NCBI GenBank assembly: GCA_964449305.1
Contig: CAYUYM010000170.1
Coordinates: 1-7,389, forward strand
DNA length: 7,389 bases
Reading direction: 5' to 3'
Origin: CAYUYM01 sp964449305
GTDB taxonomy: Bacteria; Bacteroidota; Ignavibacteria; SZUA-365; CAYQST01
The notes below the pieces were generated by a model. That model was not told where the DNA came from. It did no database searches and saw only the letters and a program-made list of their open reading frames with translations. This document shows, piece by piece, positions 6,459-7,389 of the stretch (position 1 is its first letter; the number at the start of each line of letters is the position of its first letter). A program made the translations under genes and the position numbers.

Positions 6459-6616
6459 GACTGGTGCAAGAAATGCTGGATTGGCGGGCACTTCCAACGA
6501 TTTTTCCTCACCTGACCGCCACAGTCGGCGCCATGCCACGGGGGAGGGTTCCGAGAATATCTCACACGCCCGCCCTCCCCCTCCACCGGCGGCTCCCCCC
6601 GTGAACTTCGGCACGG

Positions 6617-6635
6617 CTTCCCGTGTTCTTCCCGT
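6617..6635 (+). promoter_or_regulatory. Direct repeat upstream of the peroxidase gene
   Basis: CTTCCCGT occurs at 6617-6624 and again at 6628-6635, an 11-base period or about one helical turn, ending 33 bases before the peroxidase ATG. CACGG/CCGTG (6612-6616 and 6621-6625) overlaps it as a small hairpin. The rest of the gap (6459-6668) is C-rich polypyrimidine sequence, and I could not identify a clear plus-strand promoter in it. Spacing of this type is seen for regulators binding tandem half-sites, but chance is possible in such a biased sequence. Confidence 0.25.
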
Positions 6636-6668
6636 CGTGTCACTTCCACCCACCATTTTGGATGCCTC

Positions 6669-7235
6669 ATGCTGCGATCGATCCTCCCTTCCCTGCTTCT
6701 CCTCGCGTTCTGCCTCCCGGCCTCATTGCCTGCACAGAAATCCGCTGAACACGAAGGATCCATCCTCCGCTTCACCATGCCATCCATCGACGGGAGGGAC
6801 GTGGATCTCTCGCGTTTCTCCGGCAATGTGGTTCTCATCGTGAACACCGCCTCCAAATGCGGCTACACCCCACAGTATGCCGCACTGGAAACCCTGTACA
6901 AGAAGTACCATGCGCGCGGCCTGCGCATCCTCGCCTTCCCCGCCAACAATTTCGGGGCACAGGAGCCCGGCTCGAACATGGAAATCCAGAAGTTCTGCAC
7001 GACAAACTACCACGTGAGCTTCGATCTTTTCAGCAGGATAAGTGTGAAGGGTGGAGACATCCACCCGCTGTACGCCGCACTCACCACCACGCCCGGCGTG
7101 GAGGGTGACATCAAGTGGAATTTCACCAAGTTCCTCGTCGACCGCAGCGGACGGCCGGCGGCCCGTTTCGAACCCCGTGTCGATCCGCTCTCCAACGAGT
7201 TCATCGCAACGCTGGAGGATCTCCTCGGGAAATGA
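6669..7235 (+). CDS. Exported glutathione peroxidase-like thiol peroxidase
   Basis: A 188-residue GPx-family protein (thioredoxin fold) that reduces hydroperoxides. Residues 1-22 form a signal peptide: Arg3, a leucine-rich core, then LPA before Gln23. Cys15 does not sit in a good lipobox, so a soluble periplasmic protein is more likely than a lipoprotein. The catalytic motif NTASKCGYTPQY (59-70) gives Cys64, a cysteine rather than selenocysteine. The FPCNQF motif is FPANNFGAQEPG (90-101), with Asn94 where the tetrad Gln usually lies, a variant I believe is common in bacteria. Cys110 in KFCTTNY matches the resolving cysteine of thioredoxin-dependent members, and WNFTKF (150-155) supplies Trp and Asn. 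Thioredoxin or a similar dithiol is therefore a likelier reductant than glutathione (inference). SD is weak (GGA). The gene is divergent from rplM and appears monocistronic. Confidence 0.9.
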   Translation: MLRSILPSLLLLAFCLPASLPAQKSAEHEGSILRFTMPSIDGRDVDLSRFSGNVVLIVNTASKCGYTPQYAALETLYKKYHARGLRILAFPANNFGAQEPGSNMEIQKFCTTNYHVSFDLFSRISVKGGDIHPLYAALTTTPGVEGDIKWNFTKFLVDRSGRPAARFEPRVDPLSNEFIATLEDLLGK

Positions 7236-7273
7236 CGCGCTGCCGGACATCAACCGGCATCATCCGCATCCAC

Positions 7274-7304
7274 GGGGCCGCCTTCCGCATCGGAGAGCGG
7301 CCCC
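7274..7304 (+). terminator. GC-rich hairpin after the peroxidase gene
   Basis: GGGGCCGC (7274-7281) pairs with GCGGCCCC (7297-7304). An inner TCCG/CGGA stem (7284-7287 and 7291-7294) closes a CAT loop, separated from the outer stem by a small mismatch. It lies 39 bases after the stop codon. The tail (CTCGCATTTCG) is poor in T, so termination may be weak or factor-assisted. It may alternatively stabilise the mRNA 3' end. Confidence 0.55.
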
Positions 7305-7336
7305 TCGCATTTCGCCACCTCCGGAGGTATCTTCGT

Positions 7337-7389
7337 GTGACCCTCGCTCCACACGCTTTCTCTCCACCGGTGCCCCCACTGGCGGCCCC
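7337..7389 (+). CDS. Possible start of a gene running off the right edge
   Basis: A GTG at 7337 opens a frame with no stop through the last complete codon of the window (17 codons, VTLAPHAFSPPVPPLAA). A full GGAGGT Shine-Dalgarno lies at 7323-7328, eight bases upstream, stronger than that of any confirmed gene here except rpsB. The peptide is too short and Pro/Ala-rich to recognise. Chance is a real alternative because short open frames are common in GC-rich DNA. The SD is part of the palindrome ACCTCCGGAGGT (7317-7328). Confidence 0.35.
   Translation, partial: MTLAPHAFSPPVPPLAA

Noticed and set aside
6455..7253. Minus-strand open frames opposite the peroxidase gene and its upstream region
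   Set aside because: No recognisable domains, Gly/Glu/Arg-rich composition, and overlap with a clear GPx gene and a promoter region.

Overview
The window is an ordinary chromosomal segment dominated by a translation gene cluster, from a GC-rich bacterium that is probably in the Bacteroidota/Chlorobiota (FCB) group. That placement is inferred from three things. The minus-strand cluster joins rplM-rpsI to rpsB-tsf-pyrH-frr in one run, whereas Enterobacteria keep these in two places. S9 ends in KARKRFQFSKR. L13 and S2 carry stretches I associate with Chlorobi/Ignavibacteria-type proteins (L13 YPGG and KGMLPHNRLGR; S2 HFGHLTRRWNPKMKPFIFME). No 16S or other decisive marker is present, so the assignment is tentative.

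Layout. Positions 1-131 are an intergenic edge with overlapping palindromes. From 132 to 2243 two plus-strand membrane-protein genes follow one another: a Yip1-family protein and an AI-2E/PerM-family permease. A near-perfect hairpin at 2267-2304 separates them from the converging minus-strand cluster and can serve both directions. The cluster runs right to left from a promoter near 6429-6458: rplM (L13), rpsI (S9), rpsB (S2), tsf (EF-Ts), pyrH (UMP kinase), frr (ribosome recycling factor). Divergent from it on the plus strand is a glutathione peroxidase-like protein with a signal peptide (6669-7235), followed by a GC-rich hairpin. The last ~50 bases may hold the start of another plus-strand gene, with a GTG start and a strong Shine-Dalgarno.

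How the genes work together. L13, S9 and S2 are ribosomal proteins, EF-Ts recharges EF-Tu, RRF recycles ribosomes after termination, and UMP kinase feeds UTP/CTP synthesis for RNA. The cluster therefore couples ribosome supply, elongation, recycling and pyrimidine nucleotides. Two RNA elements inside it could tune gene ratios. One is a two-stem hairpin in the rpsI-rpsB gap, a candidate rpsB leader. The other is a perfect 11-bp stem plus U-tract directly in front of pyrH, whose 3' arm also contains the best pyrH Shine-Dalgarno.

I found no mobile element, CRISPR array, defence system, tRNA or rRNA, and no convincing new multi-gene system. The observations worth following up are regulatory.
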